Shown piece by piece: positions 1 through 7,647 of a DNA stretch of 33,245 bases. Each line of letters starts with the position of its first letter. Position 1 is the stretch's first letter. Under the pieces are notes generated by a model. It searched no databases, had not been told where the DNA came from, and saw nothing but the letters and a program-made list of their open reading frames with translations. The stretch lies in NCBI RefSeq assembly GCF_002904335.1, contig NZ_PPHF01000033.1, forward strand, positions 1 to 33,245, written 5' to 3'. Source of the stretch: Amycolatopsis sp. CA-126428. GTDB taxonomy: Bacteria > Actinomycetota > Actinomycetes > Mycobacteriales > Pseudonocardiaceae. Made by a program: the position numbers and the translations under genes.

Positions 1-43
1 AACATCCACGAACCACTCCCATTCGCAGCCTGAACACGGGAAA

Positions 44-69
44 GGCCCGCAGCCACACGGCTACGGGCC
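44..69 (-). terminator. Hairpin terminator for the 142-1125 gene
   Basis: An 11-bp stem with one C-A mismatch and a 4-base loop (ACAC) is formed by arms 44-54 and 59-69. Read on the minus strand it follows the stop codon at 142 by about 70 bases and is trailed by a short TTT run, so it fits a terminator for the minus-strand gene. The weak T tract lowers confidence. Confidence 0.55.
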
Positions 70-141
70 CACCCGTGGGCGTCTCCGGTCAGAGCCTGCC
101 GACCAAGGTCGCCAGGCTCTGGTCCGGCAGCCCGCGGCGAG

Positions 142-1125
142 TCAGCCGCGCAGCAAGACTCCGGATGTCCGTTCCCGCTCGAAGAACACCTCCGGCCACT
201 CGATCGAGTCCGGTGGTGCGTCGAGCGCCGCGGCTCGGCGGTGGAGCTCGGCCAGGTAGCCCGCGTCCAGGACCGCTCGGGCCGACAACGGCTCGCGCAA
301 CAACAGATCCGCCGGGCCCTCGTACAGGTACGCGTCCACGCCCGGGTAGCCGCGCGTTCCCGGCGGGTACTCGCGGTTCAGCGGAAAGGACGTCGTCTCC
401 AGCGCGCCCAGCCACGAACCTTTCACCGGCACCAACGCCGGCCACGCGCCCAGTCGGCGCTCGAGGCGGGCGTTGTCCGCCGTGAACCCCCGGTGGTCCG
501 CGATCACGTACGCCGCTCCGGGGTGCTCGCGTTCCAGTTGGGCCACCGCGCCGCTGCCGCCGTCGTGGGTCAAGTGGCCCAACCCGAACAACATCAGGGC
601 CTTGCGGTTCCTCTGCAGCACCTGCGTCTTCACCACCGACACGATCGAGGCGTCCCGGTCCAGGAACGGATCCAGATCCGCCGGCGTGTGCACGCGGCTC
701 CAGTCGACCGGCGGATCGGTGGCCAGTACGCGGATCTTCCGCTCGGCGGGCAGCGTCGTGTTGACCTGCCGGACCAAGGCGAAAAGCTGCTCGTAGAACG
801 TTGAAAACCCGCAGCTCGGCTGCGTCGTCTCGCGCCAGACACTGCTGATCTCCGGGACCTGGGCTCCGGCGATGTAGGCGTCCAGCAACGGCTGGAGACG
901 CGCGTTGCCGCACTCCACCGCTATGTCGTTCACCCGCGCCGGAAACCTGGGGTCGCGGATCAGGTCGAACACGAGGGTTCCCACGTCCGGGCTGGACTTC
1001 GCCACGATCGCGTGGCTGTCGAACGCCGCCATCAGTGCCGCCACCGGATCGGGACGGTGCTGGCCCGCGTCCGCCGGAGTGGCGAGCAGGACGGCCGCCG
1101 CCAGGATGGCCAAGAAGAGTCGCAC
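142..1125 (-). CDS. Secreted protein, ChaN/erythromycin-esterase-like (function unknown)
   Basis: A 327-residue protein starts at a GTG preceded at 5 bases by GAGGAG. Residues 1-20 are a signal peptide: a basic start, a hydrophobic stretch and an ADA cleavage site. The mature part resembles uncharacterised proteins distantly related to the ChaN/EreA/TraB fold, with recognisable blocks VNDIAVECGNARLQPLLD, ATDPPVDWS and LMLFGLGHLTHD. The segment where relatives usually carry a Gly-Glu-X-His motif reads AIVAKSSPDVGTLV, so the expected N-terminal Glu/His pair is missing and activity may be changed or lost; the family assignment is from memory. The promoter is overlapped by a copy of the operator found in front of the GntR gene at 3718, so the gene is probably repressed by that regulator. 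The coding call is firm, the function is not. Confidence 0.75.
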   Translation of the reverse strand: MRLFLAILAAAVLLATPADAGQHRPDPVAALMAAFDSHAIVAKSSPDVGTLVFDLIRDPRFPARVNDIAVECGNARLQPLLDAYIAGAQVPEISSVWRETTQPSCGFSTFYEQLFALVRQVNTTLPAERKIRVLATDPPVDWSRVHTPADLDPFLDRDASIVSVVKTQVLQRNRKALMLFGLGHLTHDGGSGAVAQLEREHPGAAYVIADHRGFTADNARLERRLGAWPALVPVKGSWLGALETTSFPLNREYPPGTRGYPGVDAYLYEGPADLLLREPLSARAVLDAGYLAELHRRAAALDAPPDSIEWPEVFFERERTSGVLLRG

Positions 1126-1150
1126 GAGAGCTCCTCGGATAGTTCCCCCA

Positions 1151-1172
1151 CTGTCTTACTACTATAAGACAA
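1151..1172 (-). promoter_or_regulatory. GntR-type operator over the -10 of the 142-1125 gene
   Basis: On the minus strand the arms TTGTCTTA and TAAGACAG flank a 6-base spacer; 7 bp of each arm are perfectly inverted (1152-1158 and 1165-1171). A -10-like TATAGT lies at 1166-1161, starting inside the first arm, so a bound repressor would cover the promoter. The same palindrome, with a -10-like hexamer at the same offset, lies before the GntR gene at 3680-3701. Confidence 0.75.
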
Positions 1173-1216
1173 CTCGGCCAGCATTCAGGGCGGCCGAGTG
1201 CCGTGTCAAGACCGGG

Positions 1217-2836
1217 TCAGTGGCCGAACGCCTCCGCCAGCCACCATGATCCGCCGTCGTCGGCGATCTTGGCGTCGATCACCAGCGGGGCCGACCGCGG
1301 CCCCGCCAGCCACTCGTGCACCGCCGGCAGGTCCGCGGCCGAGCGCACCGTGACGCCCGTGCAGCCGAAGCCGCGGGCGATGGCCGCCAGGTCGGAGTCG
1401 GGGAAGCGGACCGTGGTCAGGTCCGCGTCGCCGAAGTGGTGGATCTCCGCGCCGTACGCCGCGTCATTGTAGACGATCACCACCAAGGGCAGCTCGAGGC
1501 GGACCGCGGTGTCCAATTCGGACAGTGCCATGTGGAACCCGCCGTCGCCCGTGCCCAGCACCGGCAGGCGGTCCGGGCGGGCCAGGGCCGCGCCGATCGC
1601 CGTGCCGAGGCCCAGGCCGATGCTCTGGAACGCCTGGGTGAAGCAGAACCCGTGCTCGTCGGGCACCGACAGGTACGCGCTCGGGTACCCCATGAAATTG
1701 CCCGAGTCGATCGAGACGATCCGCTCGGCCGGCAGCAGCTCGTCCAGGAGCCTGCTGAGGGTCCGCGGGTCGATCCGGCCGTCGCCGGACAGGTCTTCGT
1801 GCTCGACGTCGTTCCAGCGCCCGGCCGCGATCCGGGCCGCCACCTCGTCGGTGCGGTAGCCCTGGCGCGAAGGCGCCAAGGCGAGCACGTCGAGGGCGGT
1901 GCCCGTGACGTCGCCGACCACGCCCAGGTCGATCGGCCGGTGCGCGCCCAGCGCGGCCTGCTCGACGTCGACCTGGACCAGCTTCGCGTGCGGGCTGAGC
2001 AGCTTGCCGTGGCGGGTCGTCCACATGTTGAGCGCGCAGCCCCAGCCGACGACCAGGTCGGCGCCCACGATCAGCTCGGCCGCGGCCGGGGACGCGAAAC
2101 CGCCCGAGATGCCCAGCGCGAACGGGTCGCCGTGGAACAGGCCGTGCGCCACGGCGGACGTCGCCGGCAGCGCGCCGCACCGGGCAGCGAGCTCGCGCAG
2201 CACGTCCCCGCTGCCGCGGGCGCCGCGGCCGGCGATGAACACCGGCCGCTCGGCGGCGGCCAGGAGGTTTGCCAAGGCCGCCACCGCGGCGGTGTCCGGT
2301 CGCACGAGAGCGGGTCCGGGGATGTCCGGCAGCGGGGGCGGGGCCGGCGCCGGCTGGGCCTGGACGTCGAGCGGGAGGTTCAGCACCACCGTCCGGCGCT
2401 GCTGGCGCGCCGTCCGGAACGCCCGCACGGTGTCGGCCACCGCCGTCGCGGCCGAGTGCACGCGTTCGGGGACCGCGCCGACCGCCTCCGCCAGGCCGTC
2501 CTGGTCGATGCGGAAGTTCGACAGCACGGACGCGGCCGCGGAGTCGGCCGTGAGGACCAGCATCGGCGTCCGGCTCTTGGCCGCTTCGGTGATGCCGGTG
2601 ACGGCGTTGGTCAAGCCGCAGCCCTGGTGCAGCGACAGCACCGATACCTGGCCGCTCATCCGGGCGTAGGCGTCGGCCATGCTCGCCGCGCCGCCCTCGT
2701 GGCGGGCCGCGACGAACCGGACGCCGCCCGCGCGCAACGCGTTGGTGACCTCGAAGTTGCCGCTGCCCACCACGCCGAACGCCGTGCCGGCGCCGAGGCC
2801 GGCCAGCGTCCGGCCGACGAGTTCGGCGACGTTCAC
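1217..2836 (-). CDS. Thiamine diphosphate-dependent enzyme (acetolactate synthase/benzoylformate decarboxylase-like)
   Basis: A 539-residue protein of normal family length has the three ThDP-enzyme domains: N-terminal pyrimidine-binding, middle, and C-terminal pyrophosphate-binding. Visible residues are the cofactor-activating Glu47 (AARHEGGA), His70 (SLHQGCG) and the metal/ThDP motif beginning GTGDGGFH and ending VIVYND. Such enzymes decarboxylate or condense 2-oxoacids. The GTG start at 2836 overlaps the TGA of the upstream cyclase frame (GTGA), which implies translational coupling, so the longer open frame running up to 3433 is not used. The partner is a kynurenine-formamidase/isatin-hydrolase-type cyclase, so the substrate could be an aryl-glyoxylate released by that hydrolase. 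This is inference; the substrate cannot be read from the sequence. Confidence 0.85.
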   Translation of the reverse strand: MNVAELVGRTLAGLGAGTAFGVVGSGNFEVTNALRAGGVRFVAARHEGGAASMADAYARMSGQVSVLSLHQGCGLTNAVTGITEAAKSRTPMLVLTADSAAASVLSNFRIDQDGLAEAVGAVPERVHSAATAVADTVRAFRTARQQRRTVVLNLPLDVQAQPAPAPPPLPDIPGPALVRPDTAAVAALANLLAAAERPVFIAGRGARGSGDVLRELAARCGALPATSAVAHGLFHGDPFALGISGGFASPAAAELIVGADLVVGWGCALNMWTTRHGKLLSPHAKLVQVDVEQAALGAHRPIDLGVVGDVTGTALDVLALAPSRQGYRTDEVAARIAAGRWNDVEHEDLSGDGRIDPRTLSRLLDELLPAERIVSIDSGNFMGYPSAYLSVPDEHGFCFTQAFQSIGLGLGTAIGAALARPDRLPVLGTGDGGFHMALSELDTAVRLELPLVVIVYNDAAYGAEIHHFGDADLTTVRFPDSDLAAIARGFGCTGVTVRSAADLPAVHEWLAGPRSAPLVIDAKIADDGGSWWLAEAFGH

Positions 2837-3606
2837 CGCTCCACCAGGGCCAGCACGCGGGCGGGACTGCCCGAGCCGCCGACGATCGGCAGCGGCGAGA
2901 CCAGCAGCAGCACGCCGGTCGGCGGCAATGACGCGAGGTTCCGCAGCTGCGTCAGGCCGTGCTTCCCGGCGCCCAGCAGCAGTTCGTGGCAGGGGAACAT
3001 CGGCTCGAGGCCGGGTGCCTGCCCCGCGTCGGTGCCCACCGTTTCGACGCCGAGCCCGGTGATCGGCGTTTCCTCGGCGAGCCACCGCGCGCACCCGGGT
3101 GCGACGCCGGGGGTGTGCGAGCCGGCCTCGTCGGCGTTGAGGAAGTCCTCCTGATCGCCGCTGCGCGCGTCCCAGCCGGTGCGGTAGAGCAGCCAGCCGC
3201 CGTCGGGCAGCGGCCCGTGCTCCGCCGTTCAGGCCCGGACGTCGTCGATCGAGAGCAGGAAGTCCGGGTCCTCGGCCGCCCGGGCCGAAAAGTCGAGCAC
3301 GACCGCGGGCGCCACCAGCGTCTTCAGCGGGACCTGGGAGACGTCGTGACCATCCTTTCCGGACACCCAGTGCACCGGGACGTCGAGGTGGGTGCCGGTG
3401 TGCTCGCCGGTGTGGATGTCGTTCCAGTACCACCGCGGGCCGCGGTCGTCGTACCGGCTGATCTCCTCCAGGCGGAACGGGATCGTGTTGGCGAACGGCT
3501 CGGGCAGCTGGAGGATCGGCGTGCTCGAGCTCAGGGGAGCGGTGAGGTCGACGATCTCGATCGCGCCGCCCGCGATCGCCTTGCTCAGCCCGTCCAACAA
3601 CGACAT
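2833..3606 (-). pseudogene. Cyclase-family metal hydrolase, interrupted by an in-frame TGA
   Basis: The frame begins at ATG 3606 with GGGAGG 5 bases upstream and encodes a PF04199 cyclase (kynurenine formamidase/isatin hydrolase type). The metal-binding signature HTGTHLDVPVH is intact. At 3231-3229 a TGA follows Asp-Asp-Val-Arg-Ala, where relatives have Ala-Trp-Glu-Ala-Glu-His-Gly. TGG to TGA is a single transition, and the same frame continues without further stops as AEHGPLPDGGWLLYRTGWD and on through GTDAG and PCHELLLGAGKHG to a normal end at 2833. The full frame would be 257 residues. The downstream ThDP gene is still coupled to this frame. Possible explanations are a recent nonsense mutation, a sequencing error, or stop readthrough; the first two are likelier. 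Confidence 0.8.
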
Positions 3607-3679
3607 GCCTGCCTCCCGGTGCCGGTGTGCGTTCCGTCGATCAAGACCTTATGCCTTGACAGCCGGACACCGGCAGGTG

Positions 3680-3701
3680 TTGTCTTAATGTCGTAAGACA
3701 A
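3680..3701 (+). promoter_or_regulatory. Perfect palindromic operator before the GntR-ABC operon
   Basis: TTGTCTTA and TAAGACAA are perfect 8-bp inverted arms around a 6-base spacer. A -10-like TAATGT lies at 3686-3691, and the AGGAGG ribosome site starts just downstream at 3703. The position implies autorepression by the GntR protein encoded at 3718. The other copy is at 1151-1172. Confidence 0.75.
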
Positions 3702-3717
3702 TAGGAGGGTGGGCAGG

Positions 3718-4113
3718 GTGATCGAGTTCGTCCTCGACGGCCGTTCCCGGGTGGCCACGTACATGCAGCTCGTCGTCCAGGTGAAGCAGGCGTTGCGCGT
3801 CGGCCTGCTGCGGCCCGGCGACCAGCTGCCGAAGGTACGGGCCGTGGCCGAGGCGCTGGCGATCAACCCGAACACCGTGCTCAAGGCCTACCGCGAGCTG
3901 GTGCTGGAGGGGCTGGCCGAAGGCCGCCCGGGGGTGGGCACGTTCGTCACCGGCAGCCTGGCCGGGCCCTCGCTGGGTCACCAGGCGCAGCTGCGCGAGG
4001 AACTGGTGGCCTGGCTGGAGCGCGCCGAAACCGCGGGGATGTCACCCGACGACATCGCCGCCCTCATCGAAACCACGATCCGCGGCGCCCGGGTGCCGCA
4101 CGACCTGGCATAG
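3718..4113 (+). CDS. GntR-family repressor, YtrA subfamily
   Basis: A 131-residue protein has an N-terminal winged helix (about residues 10-75) with the typical GntR run DQLPKVRAVAEALAINPNTVLKAYRELVLEG. A short C-terminal helical tail replaces a ligand domain, as in the YtrA subgroup. A GTG at 3709 overlaps the AGGAGGG at 3703-3709, whereas the GTG at 3718 sits 8 bases after it, so 3718 is the better start. YtrA-type repressors usually control the ABC transporter encoded next to them; here the ABC genes follow after 10 bases. The perfect palindrome immediately upstream is the likely operator, and a second copy lies over the promoter of the secreted-protein gene at 1125. Confidence 0.9.
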   Translation: MIEFVLDGRSRVATYMQLVVQVKQALRVGLLRPGDQLPKVRAVAEALAINPNTVLKAYRELVLEGLAEGRPGVGTFVTGSLAGPSLGHQAQLREELVAWLERAETAGMSPDDIAALIETTIRGARVPHDLA

Positions 4114-4123
4114 GGAGTCCGGA

Positions 4124-5008
4124 ATGGAACTGGCGGTGGAAGCCAGGGCGCTGGGCAAGCGCTACGGGCGCACCTGGGCGTTGCGGGACTGCGAGCTGGA
4201 GGTGCCCGCCGGGCGCATCGCCGCGCTGGTCGGCCCGAACGGCGCGGGCAAGACCACGTTGCTGCACCTGGCCGTCGGGCTGCTGAAGCCCGACGCGGGC
4301 GAGGTGCGCGTCTTCGGCCGTGAGCCGCGGTCCGCGCTGCCGGACATCGGGTTCGTCGCGCAGGACACCCCGCTCTACCGCGACTTCACCGCGGCGGAGC
4401 TGGTCACCATGGGCGGCAAGCTCAACCGCCGCCGCTGGGACACCGCGCTGGCGCGTGACCGGCTCGGCATGCTCGGCATCCCGCCGGACAAGCCGGTGGG
4501 GAAGCTGTCCGGCGGCCAGCGCGCCCAGGTCGCCCTGGCGCTGGCCCTGGCCAAGCGACCACGGTTGCTCCTGCTGGACGAACCCATCGCGAGCCTCGAC
4601 CCGCTCGCGCGCCGCGAGTTCATGCAGACGCTGATGGGTGCCGTGGCCGAAAGCGAGACGACCGTGCTGCTGTCCTCGCACCTGCTCGCCGACCTCGAGC
4701 GCAGCTGCGATCACCTGATCGTCCTGCAGCGGTCCCGCGTCCGGCTGGCGGCACCGGTCGACGAACTGCTCGACAGGCACCGCACGCTCGTCGGGCCGCG
4801 AGCCGGGAGCGAATCCATCGCCGGGGTGGTGGAGGTGGTCCGCGCGAGCCACACCCAACGCCAGTCGACGCTGCTGGTCCGCCGCGGCGACGGCCCGATA
4901 GATCCACTGTGGACGGAGCACGAAGTGACCCTGGAAGACGTGGTGCTGGCCCACCTCGCCGAGGCGGAGACCCGCGTCCCCGCGTCCGCGTGGGAGGTGC
5001 CGGCATGA
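4124..5008 (+). CDS. ABC transporter ATP-binding protein
   Basis: A 294-residue ATPase has Walker A GPNGAGKTT (about residues 38-46), Q-loop VAQDTP, signature LSGGQ, Walker B LLLLDEP and the switch His in LSSHLL. The C-terminal part is a regulatory extension typical of CcmA/YtrB-like exporters. AGGGAG lies 6-7 bases before the ATG. Its stop overlaps the ATG of the permease gene (ATGA at 5005-5008), so the two form one exporter. The substrate is unknown; YtrA-regulated systems often respond to cell-envelope antibiotics, which is family knowledge only. Confidence 0.93.
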   Translation: MELAVEARALGKRYGRTWALRDCELEVPAGRIAALVGPNGAGKTTLLHLAVGLLKPDAGEVRVFGREPRSALPDIGFVAQDTPLYRDFTAAELVTMGGKLNRRRWDTALARDRLGMLGIPPDKPVGKLSGGQRAQVALALALAKRPRLLLLDEPIASLDPLARREFMQTLMGAVAESETTVLLSSHLLADLERSCDHLIVLQRSRVRLAAPVDELLDRHRTLVGPRAGSESIAGVVEVVRASHTQRQSTLLVRRGDGPIDPLWTEHEVTLEDVVLAHLAEAETRVPASAWEVPA

Positions 5009-5976
5009 TCTGGCTGATCTGGCGCCAGCACCGCAAGCAGGCCCTGTTCACCCTCGCCGCCCTGGCCGCGCTCGCCGCGATCATGGTGCCCACCGGCCTG
5101 GCGATGCACACCAAGTCCGCTGGCCTCGGCCTGGACGCCTGCCAAACCGCACTCGGCAGCGCGTCGCTGATCACGCAGACCGAGGCGGTCTCGCGCTGCG
5201 AGAGCCTCGGCCACCAGTTTCAGCAGGAGTTCGGCGGCATGGGGTTCATCGCCGTCCTGTTCGTGGTCATGCCGGTGCTGGTCGGCGTGTTCTTCGGGGC
5301 GCCGCTGGTGGCCCGCGAGGTCGAGCAGGGCACCCACCGTCTGGTGTGGACGCAGGGGGTGACCCGGCTGCAGTGGGCGCTGGCCAAGTTCGGCCTGGTC
5401 GGGGCGATGACCACCGTGCTGGCGGTCGGCTACGCGCTGGGCGTTTCCTGGTGGTTCGAGCCGGTGGTGAGCGCGAGCACCGGCCGGCTGAACTACCTCT
5501 CGTTCGACGTGCAGGGGATCGTCCCGATCGCGTACACGCTGTTCGCGCTGGCGCTGGGCGTCTTCGCCGGCACGTACTGGCGGAAGGTCCTGCCCGCCAT
5601 GGGGATCGCCCTGGTCGGGTTCGCGGCGGTCCGCGTCGCGATCGAGGTCCTCGCCCGGCCGCGGTACCTGCCCGCGCAGAGCCTCACGTTCGCCCCGGCC
5701 GGCGGGCAGACGCCGAATCCGGCGTCGGGCGACTGGGTGATGGACCTCGGCATCCGCAACGCGGCCGGGGAGCTGGTCGTGCCGAACGCCCAGATCGGCC
5801 CGTGCCCGCCCGGTGGCTGCGGTGACCGCCCCGCCGGTCCCGGGGCGGTCAACTGGCTGCGGTTCCAGCCGGGGGACCGGTTCTGGCTGTTCCAGGGCAT
5901 CGAGACCGGGATCTTCGTGCTCCTGGCGGCGGCGCTGGTGTTCTTCGCCCTCCGCCGGCTGCGCATGATCGCCTGA
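5005..5976 (+). CDS. ABC-2 type permease
   Basis: The ATG at 5005 overlaps the ATPase stop and gives a 323-residue membrane protein. About six hydrophobic segments are visible, including LFTLAALAALAAIMVPTGLA, GFIAVLFVVMPVLVGVFFGA, GLVGAMTTVLAVGYALGV, IAYTLFALALGVFAGTYW and the C-terminal FVLLAAALVFFALRRL. VAREVEQGTHRLVWTQGVTR is typical of ABC-2 permeases of this group. Between the fifth and sixth segments is a roughly 90-residue extracytoplasmic loop with a CPPGGC pair. It forms the membrane part of the exporter with the preceding ATPase. No gene follows on this strand before the promoter region of the next operon. Confidence 0.9.
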   Translation: MIWLIWRQHRKQALFTLAALAALAAIMVPTGLAMHTKSAGLGLDACQTALGSASLITQTEAVSRCESLGHQFQQEFGGMGFIAVLFVVMPVLVGVFFGAPLVAREVEQGTHRLVWTQGVTRLQWALAKFGLVGAMTTVLAVGYALGVSWWFEPVVSASTGRLNYLSFDVQGIVPIAYTLFALALGVFAGTYWRKVLPAMGIALVGFAAVRVAIEVLARPRYLPAQSLTFAPAGGQTPNPASGDWVMDLGIRNAAGELVVPNAQIGPCPPGGCGDRPAGPGAVNWLRFQPGDRFWLFQGIETGIFVLLAAALVFFALRRLRMIA

Positions 5977-6102
5977 CCGGCGCGGTCGCGGGTTCGTGAT
6001 TTCCCCACGGTGGCGCGGAGTCAGCGGCCGATCGGGTGATCTGCCGGGGTAAGCGGGCGAACCCGTCCCGGAGGGCCGTGCGGGGTCGTAAGGTCGCACC
6101 CG

Positions 6103-7647
6103 GTGAGGGAGCACAACGGTTCTGCCGAGGGGCGCGCGGGGGATCCGGAACCGTGGCGAGTGTGCTTGGTGAACTCGTCGGGCCGGGCACTGGGCGCCGG
6201 GATGCTGCTGGGCGAATCCACGGTGCTCACCTGTGCGCACGTGGTGCAGGCCGCGGGGGAGGAAGCGCTTTCGGGGGCCCACGTGCTCGTGCGCTTCGTC
6301 GGCCTGGACGGGATGCCGGAGACGCTCGCCGCCGTGCGGCCCGGTTGCTGGGTGCCGCCGACGGAAGACGGCCGCGGCGACATCGCGCTGCTGGACCTCG
6401 CCGAAGCGTTCCCCCACGTGCCCGGCGCCCCGCTGGTGCGCCTGGGTGCCGTCCGCGACCGGGTGGTCCACACCTACGGCTTCCCGGCTCCGCACCGCTA
6501 CGGCGTCTGGGTGAACAACGCCGAACTGGCCGGGCCGGCCGGCGCCGCCGGGGAATGGATCCAGCTCAACTCGCCGCTGCCCGGCGAGCGCGTGCGGCGC
6601 GGGTTCAGCGGCGCGGGCGTGATCGACAAGGCGACCGGTGCGGTGCTCGGCATGGTGGTCACCGAGTACACCGACGAACGGGCGGGGCTCGCCTACCTGA
6701 TCCCGGTGGAGGTGATCGTCCGGCACGTGCCGGACGTCGCCCGGTGGGTGGGGGAGCCGCCACGGCCGACGGCCGGCCCGCTGATCGTCGTCATCGGCGA
6801 TCGCGATTCCACCGGCCGGGAGGGTCTCCTGGCGCAGGTGCGGCGTGAACGCCGGGTGTCCCGCCCACCCGGGACCGACCGGGCGCCCGGCGGGCAGCTC
6901 ACCGCGATCGTGGACGCGACCGGCAAGACCACCGGCGAGGTGGCCGAGCACGTCAGCGCCGGCATCAGCACCGGAGAGGTCGTCACCGTGCTGCAGACGA
7001 ACCCGGAAGACGTCGCGGTGGCGGTGACCGGCGTCGAAGACGCCCGGGCGCCGGAAGAAGTGCTCACCGACGTGGTGCGGCCGCTGATGGACCAGGGCGC
7101 CACCGTGCTGCTCCAGTTCAACGGGCCCGACTCGCCCGGCGTGCGCCTGGCGCGGCGCTGGGAGAACGAACGGAACGCGCGGCGCCTGGATCGGCTGGCG
7201 CTGCTGGTCGACATGGTGGAGCACGAGGAGGACCGCACACGGGAACGAGCCGCCCGGATCGGTTCGCACGCGGCGGTGCCCGGCAGCTCCGCGGACCTGC
7301 GCCTGCGGCTGGCCGCGCTGCGTTCGGCGGGCGAGCGGATCGAACCCGGCCGCGTGCGGCGGGCCCTCGCGGCGACCGAACGGGACGCGGAAGCGGCCCG
7401 GTGGGAGCTCGTCAGGCGGTACGCCGAACTGGACGCACTGGCCGCGCGGCACGACGAACTGCGCGGGCGGCTGCGCGGCTACAACGCCAAGGCGACCGAC
7501 GCGGGCCTGATGGAAGACGAGGAACTGGCCGACCTGTACCGCCCGGCCATGGCGGCGCTGACCGCGCGGCCGGCCGAACCGGAGGCCGCGGCCGGGCTGG
7601 TCGAGCGGTACGTGCGGGCGGTCCGCCGCCGGCTGGAGGGCGCGTGA
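6103..7647 (+). CDS. Cytoplasmic trypsin-like serine protease with helical C-terminal region
   Basis: A 514-residue protein has a trypsin-like domain in residues 15-215 with a complete-looking triad: His46 (LTCAHVV), Asp93 (RGDIALLD) and Ser169 (RRGFSGAG). There is no signal peptide or membrane segment, so it should act inside the cell. Residues 225-360 (starting PLIVVIGDRDSTGRE) are a domain I do not recognise. Residues 380-514 are charged and helical. The GTG start has only a weak AAGG 9 bases upstream, and a TAAGGT at 6089-6094 could give a nearly leaderless message. It opens a six-gene operon and overlaps the kinase gene by 4 bases. Proteases of this type co-occur with Trypco domains in actinobacterial conflict or signalling systems; the target is unknown. 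Confidence 0.85.
   Translation: MREHNGSAEGRAGDPEPWRVCLVNSSGRALGAGMLLGESTVLTCAHVVQAAGEEALSGAHVLVRFVGLDGMPETLAAVRPGCWVPPTEDGRGDIALLDLAEAFPHVPGAPLVRLGAVRDRVVHTYGFPAPHRYGVWVNNAELAGPAGAAGEWIQLNSPLPGERVRRGFSGAGVIDKATGAVLGMVVTEYTDERAGLAYLIPVEVIVRHVPDVARWVGEPPRPTAGPLIVVIGDRDSTGREGLLAQVRRERRVSRPPGTDRAPGGQLTAIVDATGKTTGEVAEHVSAGISTGEVVTVLQTNPEDVAVAVTGVEDARAPEEVLTDVVRPLMDQGATVLLQFNGPDSPGVRLARRWENERNARRLDRLALLVDMVEHEEDRTRERAARIGSHAAVPGSSADLRLRLAALRSAGERIEPGRVRRALAATERDAEAARWELVRRYAELDALAARHDELRGRLRGYNAKATDAGLMEDEELADLYRPAMAALTARPAEPEAAAGLVERYVRAVRRRLEGA

Noticed and set aside
2837..3433. Upstream extension of the ThDP enzyme frame to 3433
   Set aside because: The extension is out of frame with the conserved cyclase sequence it overlaps and is Arg-rich; the GTGA junction at 2836 gives the natural start.
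3620..3675. Inverted pair TGCCGGTG / CACCGGCA in the cyclase-gntR gap
   Set aside because: Arms are 40 bases apart and made of common GC-rich words; not enough to call an operator.
4711..7452. 913-codon minus-strand frame opposite the ABC permease and protease genes
   Set aside because: Low-complexity Arg/Pro/Gly/His composition and overlap with two well-supported genes mark it as a shadow frame.
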